Below are positions 39,992 through 49,034 of a stretch of DNA of 64,000 bases, piece after piece. The position numbers and the translations under genes are program-made. The notes below the pieces were generated by a model. The model was not told the origin of the DNA and did not search any database. It saw only the letters and a program-made list of their open reading frames with translations. The DNA is from Sphingomonadales bacterium 28-55-16 (GTDB lineage: Bacteria; Pseudomonadota; Alphaproteobacteria; Sphingomonadales; Sphingomonadaceae): assembly GCA_002278855.1 (NCBI GenBank), contig NCGG01000001.1, positions 124,001-188,000 of the forward strand, in the 5' to 3' direction. Position 1 is the first letter of the stretch. The number at the start of each line of letters is the position of its first letter.

Positions 39992-40453
39992 CTAACTTTT
40001 TGTTTGCGTGGGTGCCGCGGCTGGCAAGCCGGGATACGCTGGAGACTTGGCGGCAACAGGCGCGGAGCCGAAGTTAGGCAGGCGAATGTCACCATCTAAA
40101 GTCGCAAGCAGGATAAAGAGGATCGCGATTTGAATGAGAACAATGGTCGCTAACGCGGCCTTTGCCCGGCGAAGCGATTGGATAAAGCCGGTGCTGCTCG
40201 CTTCAAGCTCGTTGCGCATAAGGTCGGTTGCCGTGCGGATTTCTGCTAGGGACAAGCTGTGGCTGTGGCGTAATTCAGCCAATTCTTCCTGAAGTAGGCG
40301 AACGGTTTCTACGATTTCAGAATGCTGCCGCCCGGCGTCATACTGAATTTTGTCCAGATGCGTGCGGATGATCTGCTCTGTACCTGTCGGCTTTACGCCT
40401 GCGGCTTTAAGTAGCCGTCCGAGGCCCTCAAGCTGTTTTCCCTTAGCTGTCAT
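39992..40453 (-). CDS. Coiled-coil, single-span membrane protein of unknown function
   Basis: The 153-residue protein has a helical, probably coiled-coil N-terminal part (about residues 15-95, rich in Glu, Leu and His), one TM helix (about 104-123, LATIVLIQIAILFILL), and a Pro/Ala-rich periplasmic tail. I do not recognise a family. The ATG at 40453 overlaps the stop of a 22-codon upstream ORF as ATGA, which decides the start; a longer in-frame reading has no ribosome binding site. It is directly upstream of the beta-lactamase-like gene and probably co-expressed. Confidence 0.65.
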   Translation of the reverse strand: MTAKGKQLEGLGRLLKAAGVKPTGTEQIIRTHLDKIQYDAGRQHSEIVETVRLLQEELAELRHSHSLSLAEIRTATDLMRNELEASSTGFIQSLRRAKAALATIVLIQIAILFILLATLDGDIRLPNFGSAPVAAKSPAYPGLPAAAPTQTKS

Positions 40454-40518
40454 TTGTAGAGGCCATTGACCTGATTTTGAAAGTTGGCAGAACCATTGGA
40501 CCGGTCGAAGGTTGGCAT
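40450..40518 (-). CDS. 22-codon upstream ORF, translationally coupled
   Basis: The ATG at 40518 has GAGGAG eight bases upstream, the best ribosome binding site in the region. The ORF encodes a polar peptide beginning MPTFDRSNGSANF, rich in Asn and Gln, and its TGA overlaps the next gene's ATG by four bases. It may be a leader peptide setting translation of the coiled-coil membrane protein, or a small protein in its own right. Confidence 0.5.
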   Translation of the reverse strand: MPTFDRSNGSANFQNQVNGLYK

Positions 40519-40614
40519 GAACGTGCTCCTCAACAGGTGCATTAAGATACACGGCGGCTTGTCTCCAGTTTAGATATGTTTATTTGCAATTGTTAACATT
40601 GCGCGGAGTGTTTG

Positions 40615-40626
40615 ACCAAATGGTCG
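40615..40626. promoter_or_regulatory. Inverted repeat upstream of phaC
   Basis: GACCAAATGGTC, a 5-bp inverted repeat with a two-base centre, lies 40 bases upstream of the phaC start and overlaps a TTGACC that could serve as a -35 element. A repressor site is possible; this is a short motif and could be chance. Confidence 0.3.
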
Positions 40627-40665
40627 GGCCGTGTAATTCTTCGTATGAGGGAAGAGGAGGGGACC

Positions 40666-42423
40666 ATGGCACGTAAAGCGGAAACAGGCGGCAACGCGAA
40701 AACGGACAAAAAGACATCGCAAAAGAAAGGCGCGCCTTTTTCGGGTATGGCAGGGGCATTTGACGCTGCGAATGATGCCAGCATGGCGCTTGGCCCGCTC
40801 GCCGGATTGGCGCGGGAGGATTTCATCGGCGCGATTGGCTTGATGCTGCGTCAGACCGCAACGAACCCCGATAAGGCGTGGAAGGCGACAACCAGCTTCT
40901 CCGAGGATGTCGTCAAGATTATGACGGGAAAGTCCGATCTAGCGCCTGACCCGAAAGACAAGCGCTTCATGGACCCAGCATGGACATTCAACCCATTTTT
41001 CAAGGCGGGCGCGCAATATTATCTTGCGGTGCAAAAGGGCGTCAAAAGCTATATTGAGGATCTCGATCTTGATGCGCTGGAACGTGACCGCGCGAATTTT
41101 ATTTCGCAGATCATTATCGACGCGATTTCGCCGACGAACAGCTTGATCGGCAACCCGACCGCGCAAAAGCGTCTGGTAGACTCCGGTGGGCTTAGCCTCG
41201 TGAAGGGCCTGAAAAACGCCTATAACGATATGGTCCACAACGATATGATGGTGAGCCAGGTCAACAAAAAGCCGTTCAAGCTTGGCGAAAATGTCGCGAC
41301 CGCAAAGGGTGCGGTTGTGTATCGCGATGAACGCTTTGAGCTTGTCCAATATGCGCCAACAACCGAGAAGGTTTTTGCTACCCCCCAACTCACCATCCCG
41401 CCGCAGATCAACAAAATGTATATCAACGATCTGTCGCCTGAAAAATCGATCATCAAATGGCAGACCGATCACGGAATTCAGCCATTCATGATTTCATGGC
41501 GCAACCCGACCGATGATATGGGCGTGTGGGGTATGGCCGAGTATATCGAAAGCTGCATCAAGGCGCTCGACGTGGTGTGCGAAATCACCGGCAGCGACAA
41601 GGTCAACATTTCCGGCGGCTGCTCCGGCGGGCAGACGATGTCGGTCTTGCTCTCCAAACTCGCGTCGATGGGCGACACCCGCGCAAATGCCGTGACGATG
41701 ATGGTGTGCGTGTTGGAACCGAAGCCCGGCGATACCGAAGCGTCAAGCCTTGTGTCGCACAATGGCATCGCGCTGGCACGGCAACGCGCCGCGAAAAAGG
41801 GCGTGATTGAGGGCAGCAGCCTTGCGCGCGGCTTTGCGTGGTTGCGGCCAAATGACCTGATTTGGAACTATGTCATCAACAATTATTTGCTCGGTGATGA
41901 TCCGCCTGCGTTTGATATCCTGTTCTGGAATGCCGATGCGACCAACCTGTCATCGGCGTTGATGGGCGACTTTTTGGAACTGTTCGAAGCCAATGCTTAT
42001 GCCAAGCCCGGCACGTTCGAGATTGCTGGACACATGCTTGACCTGACCAAGGTGACGGGCGATCTGTTTGTTCTGGGCGGGACCACCGACCACATTACGC
42101 CATGGCGTGCCTGCTATCGGTCGACACAATTGTTCGGCAGCAAAAATGTCGAATTCATCCTGAGCCAGGCCGGCCATATGCAAGCGATCTTAAACCCCCC
42201 GGGCAACCCCAAGGCGAAATATTGGAAGCATAGCGATGGCAAGACGCCAGCCGATGTCACCGAATGGATGAAGGGCAGCGAAGAAGTTGCCGGAAGCTGG
42301 TGGCCGCACTGGATGGAATGGCTCCACGCCCGCTCCGGCGCTGAAGTCGCTGCGCCGACGGCGTTGGGGAGCAAGAGCCATCCGGCGATGGAGGCCGCAC
42401 CGGGATTGTATGTTTTGGAGTGA
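40666..42423 (+). CDS. phaC: Class I polyhydroxyalkanoate synthase PhaC
   Basis: The 585-residue enzyme has the PHA synthase lipase-like box GGCSGG with nucleophile Cys319, and Asp475 (TTDHIT) and His504 (AGHMQ) complete the triad. The length fits class I enzymes, which polymerise short-chain hydroxyacyl-CoA into granules in the cytoplasm without PhaE or PhaR subunits. I chose ATG 40666 because GAGGAGGGG precedes it; the frame extends 18 codons upstream without support. It starts a unit with two small DUF proteins and a PHA depolymerase. No phasin, phaA or phaB gene is in the window. Confidence 0.97.
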   Translation: MARKAETGGNAKTDKKTSQKKGAPFSGMAGAFDAANDASMALGPLAGLAREDFIGAIGLMLRQTATNPDKAWKATTSFSEDVVKIMTGKSDLAPDPKDKRFMDPAWTFNPFFKAGAQYYLAVQKGVKSYIEDLDLDALERDRANFISQIIIDAISPTNSLIGNPTAQKRLVDSGGLSLVKGLKNAYNDMVHNDMMVSQVNKKPFKLGENVATAKGAVVYRDERFELVQYAPTTEKVFATPQLTIPPQINKMYINDLSPEKSIIKWQTDHGIQPFMISWRNPTDDMGVWGMAEYIESCIKALDVVCEITGSDKVNISGGCSGGQTMSVLLSKLASMGDTRANAVTMMVCVLEPKPGDTEASSLVSHNGIALARQRAAKKGVIEGSSLARGFAWLRPNDLIWNYVINNYLLGDDPPAFDILFWNADATNLSSALMGDFLELFEANAYAKPGTFEIAGHMLDLTKVTGDLFVLGGTTDHITPWRACYRSTQLFGSKNVEFILSQAGHMQAILNPPGNPKAKYWKHSDGKTPADVTEWMKGSEEVAGSWWPHWMEWLHARSGAEVAAPTALGSKSHPAMEAAPGLYVLE

Positions 42424-42437
42424 ATGGGAAAGCGTGC

Positions 42438-42671
42438 GTGCCAACCATATTTTGCCAGGACGGTTGTCGCTTTTATTTCTACAGCCATGAGCCCCATGAA
42501 CCGCCGCATGTCCATATCGACAGAGGCGAGGCAACTATTAAAGTCTGGTTGGCCAGTCTTGAGGTTGCAAAAAGCCGGGGGTTTCGCGCGCACGAGATTT
42601 CTGACATAATTGCTATGGTCAGCGATCATCAGTTAATGTTCACGGAGAAGTGGCATGAATATTTCGGCTAA
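42438..42671 (+). CDS. DUF4160 family protein
   Basis: The 77-residue protein shows the DUF4160 pattern, VPTIFCQDGCRFYFYSHE and HEPPHVHI, followed by an alpha/beta tail ending KWHEYFG. Relatives usually begin PTI right after the initiator, so I chose GTG 42438; an in-frame GTG at 42420 overlapping the phaC stop is possible. Its function is not established. It overlaps the next gene, a DUF2442 protein, by 17 bases, and these two families commonly occur as a pair. Confidence 0.8.
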   Translation: MPTIFCQDGCRFYFYSHEPHEPPHVHIDRGEATIKVWLASLEVAKSRGFRAHEISDIIAMVSDHQLMFTEKWHEYFG

Positions 42672-42918
42672 AGTCCATGACGAGCGCGTGCTTGGTGTGC
42701 GATTTGACGAGCACAGGTTGATTGTCGATCTTATGGATGGTCGGACGATTTCTGTTCCGCTCGCGTGGTATCCGCGCCTTCTCCATGCGACTGTCCAACA
42801 GCGCGAACATTGGAAAAAATGCGATGCTGGTTATGGGATTCACTGGCCGGATGTCGATGAGGACTTAAGCACTGAAGGGCTGTTGCGCGGAGCGCCTGCA
42901 GCCAAAGCCGCCGCATGA
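42655..42918 (+). CDS. DUF2442 family protein
   Basis: The 87-residue protein has the DUF2442 features: a beta-rich N-terminal half with FDEHRLIVDLMDGRTISVPL, then the WYPRLLHA segment and the IHWPDVDEDLS motif. DUF4160-DUF2442 pairs have been considered toxin-antitoxin-like, but this is unproven. Here the pair sits between the PHA synthase and depolymerase genes in the same direction, and the overlap suggests coupled translation. Confidence 0.82.
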   Translation: MNISAKVHDERVLGVRFDEHRLIVDLMDGRTISVPLAWYPRLLHATVQQREHWKKCDAGYGIHWPDVDEDLSTEGLLRGAPAAKAAA

Positions 42919-42944
42919 TCTACTTTGATTTCTGAGGAACACAC

Positions 42945-43778
42945 ATGACCAAATCCCGCGCGCCTGTATTCAGCATGGAAACCGTTGATGGCCGCGTGTT
43001 GCGGGTGGCAGTTTGGCGCGCCGACGCGCCGACGCATAAACTGCCGATATTGTTCTTCAACGGCATTGGCGCAAATATTGAGGCTATGGCCCCAATGGCT
43101 GAGCTTTTGGATGACCGTGACTTTATCACTTTTGACATGCCGGGCATTGGCGGTTCGCCCGACCCGGTCGTGCCCTATAACGCCCTGTTGATGTCGCGGA
43201 TTGCTGCGTTGTTGCTCGACCGGTTTGATATGCCACTGGTCGACGTCATGGGTGTCAGCTGGGGCGGGGCGATGGCGCAGCAATTTGCGCTGCAGAACAC
43301 TGCGCGTACAAACAAGCTTATTCTCGCCGCGACCAGTGCAGGCATGTTGATGGTACCCGGTAATCCGGCCGCACTTGTCAAAATGGCTGACCCGCGCCGC
43401 TATATAGACCCGGATTTCATGGCGAAGCATTTCAAGACATTATATGGCGGTATGGTCGGTAATAAGTCGGCGCATATTGGCCGGATTACCCCCCCGTCGA
43501 AGACTGGCTATTTCTACCAACTGATGGCGATGATGGGGTGGACCAGCGCGCCGTTCCTGCCGTTTTTGAAAACGCCAACATTGATCATGATGGGCGATGA
43601 TGACCAAATTGTGCCGCTGGCAAATGGCAAGTTTTTGAATTTTCTGATCCCGAATAGCGAATTGTTCGTGGTCGAAAATGGCGGGCATTTGTTCTTGTTG
43701 AGCCATGTCGAAGAAAGCATCACAGCTATCCGGACCTTCCTTGACCGCGCCGCGGGAGAGGGACGCAAAGCTGCCTGA
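42945..43778 (+). CDS. phaZ: Poly(3-hydroxyalkanoate) depolymerase-like alpha/beta hydrolase
   Basis: The 277-residue protein has an alpha/beta hydrolase fold with nucleophile elbow GVSWGG, an acid in MGDDDQIVP and a late His in NGGHLFLL. It has no signal peptide. Its similarity to intracellular medium-chain-length PHA depolymerases (PhaZ) and its location behind phaC support a role in mobilising stored polymer. A different ester substrate cannot be excluded from sequence alone. A terminator candidate follows directly. Confidence 0.85.
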   Translation: MTKSRAPVFSMETVDGRVLRVAVWRADAPTHKLPILFFNGIGANIEAMAPMAELLDDRDFITFDMPGIGGSPDPVVPYNALLMSRIAALLLDRFDMPLVDVMGVSWGGAMAQQFALQNTARTNKLILAATSAGMLMVPGNPAALVKMADPRRYIDPDFMAKHFKTLYGGMVGNKSAHIGRITPPSKTGYFYQLMAMMGWTSAPFLPFLKTPTLIMMGDDDQIVPLANGKFLNFLIPNSELFVVENGGHLFLLSHVEESITAIRTFLDRAAGEGRKAA

Positions 43779-43807
43779 TATCTGGCACTAAAGTGTCATG
43801 ATATTTT
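43779..43807 (+). terminator. Terminator of the pha operon
   Basis: TATCTGGCAC and GTGTCATGATA form a stem with a single bulge and a TAAA loop, immediately after the depolymerase stop and followed by TTTT on the plus strand. Confidence 0.5.
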
Positions 43808-43859
43808 CGCAGTTCGCCTGTTATAACCGCGGCTTGTTCCCCATAAGGACGGCCACGTA

Positions 43860-44540
43860 ATGTTCAAAACGATTGGTATCATCACGGGCGTCGATGTCGA
43901 AGCGGCTGCACTGTTCTCCGGCCAAAGCGCGAATGTTGAGGCGCTGCACGGATTTATGGTGCGTCAGGTGCAGTTTGCGGACCGCAGTATTGCCATTACG
44001 TGCAGCGGTATTGGCAAAGTAAACGCGGCGATGGCCGCAATGATGCTGGTTGAACATTATCATGCTGACCTTTTGATTGTTGTTGGTACGGCGGGTAAAT
44101 TGAATGGCCATGATGGTGCATGCTTCCAGATCGTGGAGGCCGTGCAGGGCGATTATGGCGCGTCACGTGCCGATGGTTTTGTCCATTATAGGGCAGGGGC
44201 GTGGCCCATAGGGGAGGCGCATGCCGAACCCTTTCACGCCGCCGTCATGCCGGATACCGGTCTACCCAAGGTGCGTATCATCACCAGCGATTGCTTTATG
44301 GAAAGCGCCGACCATGGCGCGCGACTGCATAAGGCGTTGCGCGGCGATATCGTCGATATGGAAACCGCCGCCGTAGCGCAGGCCGCTGCGCGCATGGATA
44401 TTCCGTGGGCCGCGATTAAAGCCACCAGTGACGATGCCAATGGCTATAGCGCAGGCGACTTTCAGAGCAATTTGAAACGTGCGGCACGCATGGCGGCAGA
44501 GGCAGCTCAGGGCATGATCGCCGATTTGCCGCGGGGTTAA
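43860..44540 (+). CDS. mtnN: 5'-methylthioadenosine/S-adenosylhomocysteine nucleosidase
   Basis: The 226-residue enzyme has the phosphorylase/nucleosidase fold motifs GIGKVNAA and VDMETAAVAQ, with ASDD-type ATSDDAN later carrying the catalytic Asp. It cleaves adenine from MTA and SAH in the cytoplasm for methionine salvage and methyl-cycle detoxification. AAGGA lies upstream of the ATG. Its stop overlaps that of the convergent DUF445 gene by four bases. Confidence 0.87.
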   Translation: MFKTIGIITGVDVEAAALFSGQSANVEALHGFMVRQVQFADRSIAITCSGIGKVNAAMAAMMLVEHYHADLLIVVGTAGKLNGHDGACFQIVEAVQGDYGASRADGFVHYRAGAWPIGEAHAEPFHAAVMPDTGLPKVRIITSDCFMESADHGARLHKALRGDIVDMETAAVAQAAARMDIPWAAIKATSDDANGYSAGDFQSNLKRAARMAAEAAQGMIADLPRG

Positions 44541-45817
44541 ATCAATAATCCAACAGCATGAATAACGACACCTGCCATGCCGCCAACCAACGTGCCGTTG
44601 ATGCGGATGAACTGAAGGTCGCTGCCAACCGCATTTTCCACGCGGTCCGTGATCGTGGATGCGTCCCAACGGGCAACAGTTTCGGACACCAGCTTGACAA
44701 TATTGTCGCCGTAATTCTCAGTCGTGCCGACAATTGCACGGCGGGCAAAGCGGTTGATTTGATGCTTGAGCCGTGCATCTTCTTGCAACGTCCCGCCCAG
44801 TTTAATCAGTGCGTCGCCGAAGCTGCCCGCGAGTGCGGCGTCTGGGTTGCGCGCTGCCTTCAATAGGCCATCGCGACCTTGATCCCACAGGCTGTTGATC
44901 CATTTGCTCATAGCAGGATTTTCCAGCAACTGCCCCTTCCAATGCGCCACCTTGGCCTGTAATGCCTTGTCATGGCGCAGGTCGTGGGCAAGCTTTGCAA
45001 GCCCTTCTTCGCCCTTTTCCCGCAGCGGATGATCGGGATCTTCGACCATTTCATGCAGCAGCTTATTCAAGCCATTGACGATGGCGTTGGCCAGCTTTTC
45101 GTCAAGGCCTGTCCAGCGCATGATGGTGTTGGCGCGTTCCTCAACCATTTCGCGGATGAGATGTTCGTTGGCTTCAAGCGTTGCCGACGCCCATTTGATG
45201 ATACTGTCGAGCACGGGGAGATGCCGCCGTTCGCGGATCATCGCGCTTAATAGCTGCCCAAGCAAAGGCGCGATATCGAGCTTGTCGAGTTGTTTGCGGA
45301 TCGCGCCCTTGGCCACGCCACCAAGGCGTTCATCATCCAATGCCGCAATGATATCACCCATCAACCGCGATGCCCCCATCCGCATACGGCCTTCGCCGCC
45401 AGAGGGCGCGCTGAGGAATTTGCCCATCGCGCCGGCCACATCCATGCGTTGCACGCGGCGCGCTACCACCTTTGTTGTCAGGAAATTGGTGCGCAGGAAG
45501 CTTGCAAGGGTGCGGCCAAGTCGTTCCTTGTTGTTGGGAATAATCGCGGTGTGCGGGATGGGAATGCCTAATGGGTGCCGGAACAGCGCGGTAACGGCAA
45601 ACCAATCCGCCAAGCCACCAATCATTCCCGCTTCGGCAAAAGCGCGCAGAAAGCCCCAATAGCCAAGATAGCGGGTTTCCATAAATTTGCCGAAAACGAA
45701 CAACGCAGCCATGCACAGCAGCAATGCCGTTGCGACAATCCGCATATGGCGCAGTTCCGCGTCACGTTCCGCGTAGCGGGCTTTTTCCGTCAGGCCCAGT
45801 TGGTTGGCAGATTTCAC
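44537..45817 (-). CDS. DUF445 domain inner-membrane protein
   Basis: The 426-residue protein has an N-terminal membrane segment (about residues 28-45), a short GGLADWFAVTALFRHP motif typical of DUF445 (YjiN-like) proteins, a long helical body, and a C-terminal hydrophobic segment (GTLVGGMAGVVIHAVGLLI) that closes the family pattern. The function is unknown. It is downstream of nothing obvious on its strand; the second RND permease gene ends 43 bases before its start. Confidence 0.88.
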   Translation of the reverse strand: MKSANQLGLTEKARYAERDAELRHMRIVATALLLCMAALFVFGKFMETRYLGYWGFLRAFAEAGMIGGLADWFAVTALFRHPLGIPIPHTAIIPNNKERLGRTLASFLRTNFLTTKVVARRVQRMDVAGAMGKFLSAPSGGEGRMRMGASRLMGDIIAALDDERLGGVAKGAIRKQLDKLDIAPLLGQLLSAMIRERRHLPVLDSIIKWASATLEANEHLIREMVEERANTIMRWTGLDEKLANAIVNGLNKLLHEMVEDPDHPLREKGEEGLAKLAHDLRHDKALQAKVAHWKGQLLENPAMSKWINSLWDQGRDGLLKAARNPDAALAGSFGDALIKLGGTLQEDARLKHQINRFARRAIVGTTENYGDNIVKLVSETVARWDASTITDRVENAVGSDLQFIRINGTLVGGMAGVVIHAVGLLI

Positions 45818-45860
45818 ATCGCTACCTTAACCATGGTGCACCATGCTGCCAAGCACAGCC

Positions 45861-48800
45861 TCACTCTGCCGGCTGAAGCCCGCCCAGATCGTCCTTGCTC
45901 GACGGTATTCCCGAAGCTTTGGCAGGTGCGGTTAGCTCCGGGCCATTTGTTTTGGGATCATAGGTCAGCAACCGCGTGCGTAACCACGGTCCAACACGCT
46001 TTTCAAATCCGTCGGCGAGGCTGAAGCCCGCCGGCACGATGAGCAAGGTTAGCAATGTCGAGACGATGAGGCCACCAATGACCACTGTGCCCATGGGCGA
46101 GCGCCATTGGCCGTCACCCCCCAAGGAAAGCGCCGTCGGCACCATGCCAGCGGTCATAGCAACGGTCGTCATCACGATCGGCTGGGCACGTTTATGACCA
46201 GCCTCCATAATCGCTTGAAACTTCGGAACGCCGCGCGCCATTTCCTCAATCGCAAAGTCGATGAGCAGGATCGAGTTTTTCGCGACGATGCCAAAGAGCA
46301 TCAATACGCCGATAAACACGGGCATTGAAATCGGCTGACCAACCAGCGCCAGCGCAAGCAAGCCACCTAAAGGCGCGAGCAACAGCGACCCCATATTGAC
46401 CAAAGGCGACATGAAGCGATGGTACAGGAGCACCAGCACAGCGAATACGAGCAATGTTCCTGAAACCAACGCGACCAAAAAGTCCCGCTGCATCTCTTGC
46501 TCCCATTCCTGGCTGCCAAAGGGGGCGCGCGACACGCCAGTGGGCAGGTTTTTCATAATGGGAAGCGCGTTGATTTTGTTGTCCGCGTCAGAGGATACGA
46601 TGCCAGGCGCAAAATCAGCACCAACGAAAGTGCGGAAATTCTGGTTGCGGCGCTGGACGGAGGTTGGCCCTGCGCCAAAGCTGATATCTGCCACGCGGGA
46701 CAAAGGTACGGATCCGCCCGACGCCAATGGGACTGGCAAATTTCGGATAACATCAAGGCTTTGACGTGACTCCTTCGCCAACATCACGCGGATGGGGATC
46801 TGACGATCAGACAGCGAGAATTTGGCGCTATTCTGGTCAATATCGCCAAGTGTTGCGATCCGGATAGTCTGGCTCAATGCCACGGTTGATACACCAAGCT
46901 GCGATGCGATGTCATTGCGCGGCTTTATGATCAACTCTGGACGCTGCAAATCTGCGGAGATGCGGGGCGCACGCAGTTCGGGCAATTCTTTCATTTGTTC
47001 GACCAGCGTTGCTGCGGTCTGATCAAGCATCTTTGGGTCTGATCCCGATAACATAACCGAAACATCACGGCCGGACCCGCCACCGCCACCGCCACCGGGG
47101 CCGTTAACCTGAAACGTTACGCGGGCATCAGCGATCTTGGTCAGCAGAGGTGTCAGGTCCTCCTCAAACTGCTGGCTGGACCGCGCTCGGTCATCTTTCA
47201 ACGTGATGAAGATATTGGCGCCACCTTCGCGCACGCTTTGCAATGCCGTTTTTACTTCGGGCTGCTTTTCGATAATCGAAGCCGCTTCATTGGCAATTTC
47301 GCGGGTGCGCTCCAACGTAGTTCCGGGAACCATTTCGATACGTACCCGGCTAAAATCGGTATTCCCATCGGGGAAAAACTGTTTTGGTAGGACAATGAGC
47401 AACGCGACAGTCAGCGCCAAAGCTAATGCGCCGATACCCATCATCCAACGGCGGTGACCAAGAGACCAGCGCAGAATTTTCATATATCTGTCAATCCAGC
47501 TGGCCTCACCATGTTCGGCCATCCCAGTGGATTTGAGGAAATAGGCCGCAATCATTGGCGTGATCATTCGCGCCACGGCAAGGCTCATTAGTACGGAAGC
47601 GACAACAGTCAGGCCAAAATTCTTGAAAAACTGCCCCGCGACGCCGGGCATAAGGCCAACAGGCAAAAACACGGCGACAATCGAAAATGTGGTTGCAACC
47701 ACGGCCAGCCCAATTTCATCAGCAGCATCAATGGATGCCTGATAGGCGGATTTACCCATCCGCATATGCCGGACGATATTTTCAATTTCCACGATGGCAT
47801 CATCGACCAGCACCCCGGCCACAAGGCCAAGCGCGAGAAGTGACATGGTATTGAGCGTGAAGCCCATCAAGTCGAGGAACCAGAAAGTCGGAATGGCGGA
47901 CAGGGGGATCGCAATCGCCGAGATAATCGTAGCGCGCCAATCGCGCAGGAACAGGAAAACCACGACGATGGCGAGCAACGCGCCCTCAATCATCGCTGCC
48001 ATCGAGCTTTTATACTGGCCCTTGGTGTAATCGACACTGTTGAACAGCGTGATGAAGTTAATGCCGGGATTTTCTTTTTTGATTTCCGCGATTTTGACCA
48101 TTGCATCGTCAAACACGGTGACGTCGGACGCACCCTTGGCGCGAGACATGCCGAAAGTCACTACTTGTTTGCCGCCGGCAAAAGCCATGGATTTCTGCTC
48201 GCTGAAACCGTCAGTGACGGTAGCGACATCGGCCAATTTAATGGAGCGCCCGCCACCAAGGCTGATTTGCGTTTGGCTCAGTGCAAAAGCGTTGGTCGCG
48301 TTGCCGAGAACGCGCACAGACTGACGTGAGCCTGCAATTTGCGATTGGCCGCCGGACGCGTTGATATTCTGCTGGCGCAGAACCGCGTTGATTTGACTCG
48401 CGCTTACGCCCAGCGACTGCATTTTTGCAGGGTCAAGCACGACGCGGATTTCGCGGTTTACGCCGCCATTGCGGCTAACCGAAGCCATGCCCTCGACGGA
48501 GAGTAAACGGCGGGCAACGGTATCATCGACAAACCAGCTTAACTGCTCCAGCGTCATATCGCTGGCTTCAACTGCGAAATAAGCGATTGGGTCGCTTGAT
48601 GTCGCCACCTTGAAAATTTGCGGTTCCAAGATGCCATCGGGCAAATCGCTTCGGATCTGGTCAACCGCGTTTTTGACTTCGCTCACGGCGGCGTTGATAT
48701 CATCGCCGATTTCAAATTCGGCGCTAATTGTGGTGCTGCCCTCCGTTGAGGTGGCATCAATGTTGCGAACGCCTTGAACACTGCGGATGGCAGATTCGAC

Positions 48801-49007
48801 CTTCTGCGTAATCTGCGTTGTAATTTCGGTAGGTGCTGCGCCGGGTTGGGAGATGGCGACAACAACAACAGGAAATTCGATATCGGGATCATTCTGCACG
48901 TCCATATTCATGAACGCCATGATCCCGGCAATGCTGAGTGCGACGAACAAGACGATCGGCACCACAGGGTTGCGGATGGACCATGCAGAGATGTTATTTA
49001 AATTCAT
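45861..49007 (-). CDS. RND efflux transporter permease, second system
   Basis: The 1048-residue protein has the HAE1 layout and motif ALGLVAGVLVDDAIVEIENI in TM4, with proton-relay Asp residues. It differs from the permease at 7217-10285 and is closer to the MdtB/AcrB-like export group in its N-terminus (WSIRNPVVPIVLFV). A run of seven glycines after GP (GPGGGGGGGSG) sits in the second periplasmic domain. It forms an operon with the adaptor encoded 27 bases upstream. Substrate unknown. Confidence 0.93.
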   Translation of the reverse strand: MNLNNISAWSIRNPVVPIVLFVALSIAGIMAFMNMDVQNDPDIEFPVVVVAISQPGAAPTEITTQITQKVESAIRSVQGVRNIDATSTEGSTTISAEFEIGDDINAAVSEVKNAVDQIRSDLPDGILEPQIFKVATSSDPIAYFAVEASDMTLEQLSWFVDDTVARRLLSVEGMASVSRNGGVNREIRVVLDPAKMQSLGVSASQINAVLRQQNINASGGQSQIAGSRQSVRVLGNATNAFALSQTQISLGGGRSIKLADVATVTDGFSEQKSMAFAGGKQVVTFGMSRAKGASDVTVFDDAMVKIAEIKKENPGINFITLFNSVDYTKGQYKSSMAAMIEGALLAIVVVFLFLRDWRATIISAIAIPLSAIPTFWFLDLMGFTLNTMSLLALGLVAGVLVDDAIVEIENIVRHMRMGKSAYQASIDAADEIGLAVVATTFSIVAVFLPVGLMPGVAGQFFKNFGLTVVASVLMSLAVARMITPMIAAYFLKSTGMAEHGEASWIDRYMKILRWSLGHRRWMMGIGALALALTVALLIVLPKQFFPDGNTDFSRVRIEMVPGTTLERTREIANEAASIIEKQPEVKTALQSVREGGANIFITLKDDRARSSQQFEEDLTPLLTKIADARVTFQVNGPGGGGGGGSGRDVSVMLSGSDPKMLDQTAATLVEQMKELPELRAPRISADLQRPELIIKPRNDIASQLGVSTVALSQTIRIATLGDIDQNSAKFSLSDRQIPIRVMLAKESRQSLDVIRNLPVPLASGGSVPLSRVADISFGAGPTSVQRRNQNFRTFVGADFAPGIVSSDADNKINALPIMKNLPTGVSRAPFGSQEWEQEMQRDFLVALVSGTLLVFAVLVLLYHRFMSPLVNMGSLLLAPLGGLLALALVGQPISMPVFIGVLMLFGIVAKNSILLIDFAIEEMARGVPKFQAIMEAGHKRAQPIVMTTVAMTAGMVPTALSLGGDGQWRSPMGTVVIGGLIVSTLLTLLIVPAGFSLADGFEKRVGPWLRTRLLTYDPKTNGPELTAPAKASGIPSSKDDLGGLQPAE

Positions 49008-49034
49008 GTTTTATATCCCGAATGTGCCAACGAC

